This document shows positions 63,892 through 64,000 of a DNA stretch of 64,000 nucleotides, piece after piece. Below the pieces are notes generated by a model. That model saw only the letters and a program-made list of their open reading frames with translations, did not search any database and was not told where the DNA came from. This DNA comes from Chondromyces crocatus. GTDB lineage: Bacteria; Myxococcota_A; Polyangia; Polyangiales; Polyangiaceae. The position numbers and the translations under genes were made by a program. The stretch is from NCBI RefSeq assembly GCF_001189295.1, contig NZ_CP012159.1, positions 9,222,501 to 9,286,500 on the forward strand, written 5' to 3'. Positions within the stretch are counted from its first letter, which is position 1. Every line of letters starts with the position of its first letter.

Positions 63892-64000
63892 GGGGGTGAT
63901 CCTCGCAGATGGCTCGGGGAAGCGAACCCTATCAGAGTCCGCCGAGTTGCGTCAGCCGGCCGCCCGCACCTCGGCAGCCCTCCGCGTCTGCGAAGCGCTC

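Overview
The window is about 64 kb of high-GC DNA with strong G/C preference at third codon positions, many lipoproteins with Gly/Ser/Cys-rich regions, RCC1-repeat and IgGFc-binding-type surface proteins, Ser/Thr-kinase-like and FHA proteins, geosmin synthase and type VI secretion (T6SS) satellite genes. Together this points to a myxobacterium, most likely of the Polyangiales (Sorangium/Polyangium/Chondromyces-like). That assignment is inference from gene content; no rRNA or tRNA gene was seen.

Layout. 1-8.0 kb: a membrane-anchored pseudokinase behind a type IV pilin-like gene, a low-GC Asp-box lipoprotein, a decayed IS1182-like element with recognisable terminal inverted repeats, and an IgGFc-binding lipoprotein. 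8.1-16.3 kb: a coupled M16 peptidase pair plus PAP2 phosphatase, divergent from a tandem duplicate of membrane/SRPBCC proteins, then a lipoprotein. 16.3-18.4 kb: ECF sigma factor with a small membrane partner, a MotA/ExbB-like protein, and a DnaJ-zinc-finger-like membrane protein. 18.4-22.5 kb: a carbamoyltransferase cassette (SxtJ-like, NodU/CmcH-like, DUF5989, SGNH hydrolase). 22.6-27.1 kb: two RCC1 lipoproteins and two Cys-rich lipoproteins. 27.4-31.0 kb: coaX, an orphan FecCD/BtuC-type permease, a GST and a PfkB kinase. 31.0-31.6 kb: an array of about 24 degenerate 22-bp units in strict phase. 31.7-35.4 kb: Cys-tailed lipoprotein and a LysR regulator divergent from a multicopper oxidase.

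36.2-42.8 kb is the most notable part. A two-domain geosmin synthase is followed in the same direction by two different Family 2B encapsulin shell proteins, each with an inserted cyclic-nucleotide-binding-like domain, and then by an RsbR-like PAS-STAS protein. The arrangement predicts a two-component protein nanocompartment that houses or associates with a geosmin-forming terpene cyclase. An 18-bp-stem hairpin lies between the two shell genes.

43-62.5 kb is a peptidoglycan and T6SS region: a class-A-like PAP2 phosphatase, an M23-like protein and an amidase that both lack signal peptides, a T7 gp13-like protein, a DUF2169 protein, and an eight-gene operon (VgrG, PAAR, FHA-DUF4123, small protein, lipase, Tli4-like protein, VgrG-lipase, ankyrin protein) that looks like two lipase effector/immunity sets on VgrG carriers. 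No T6SS core (Tss) genes are in the window. 61-64 kb: a degenerate-box Nudix protein, a zinc-ribbon double-FHA protein, ruvA and a lipoprotein.

Operons are tight: many genes overlap by ATGA, GTGA or TTGA, which was used to choose starts. All functional calls come from reading motifs by eye; no database search was run.
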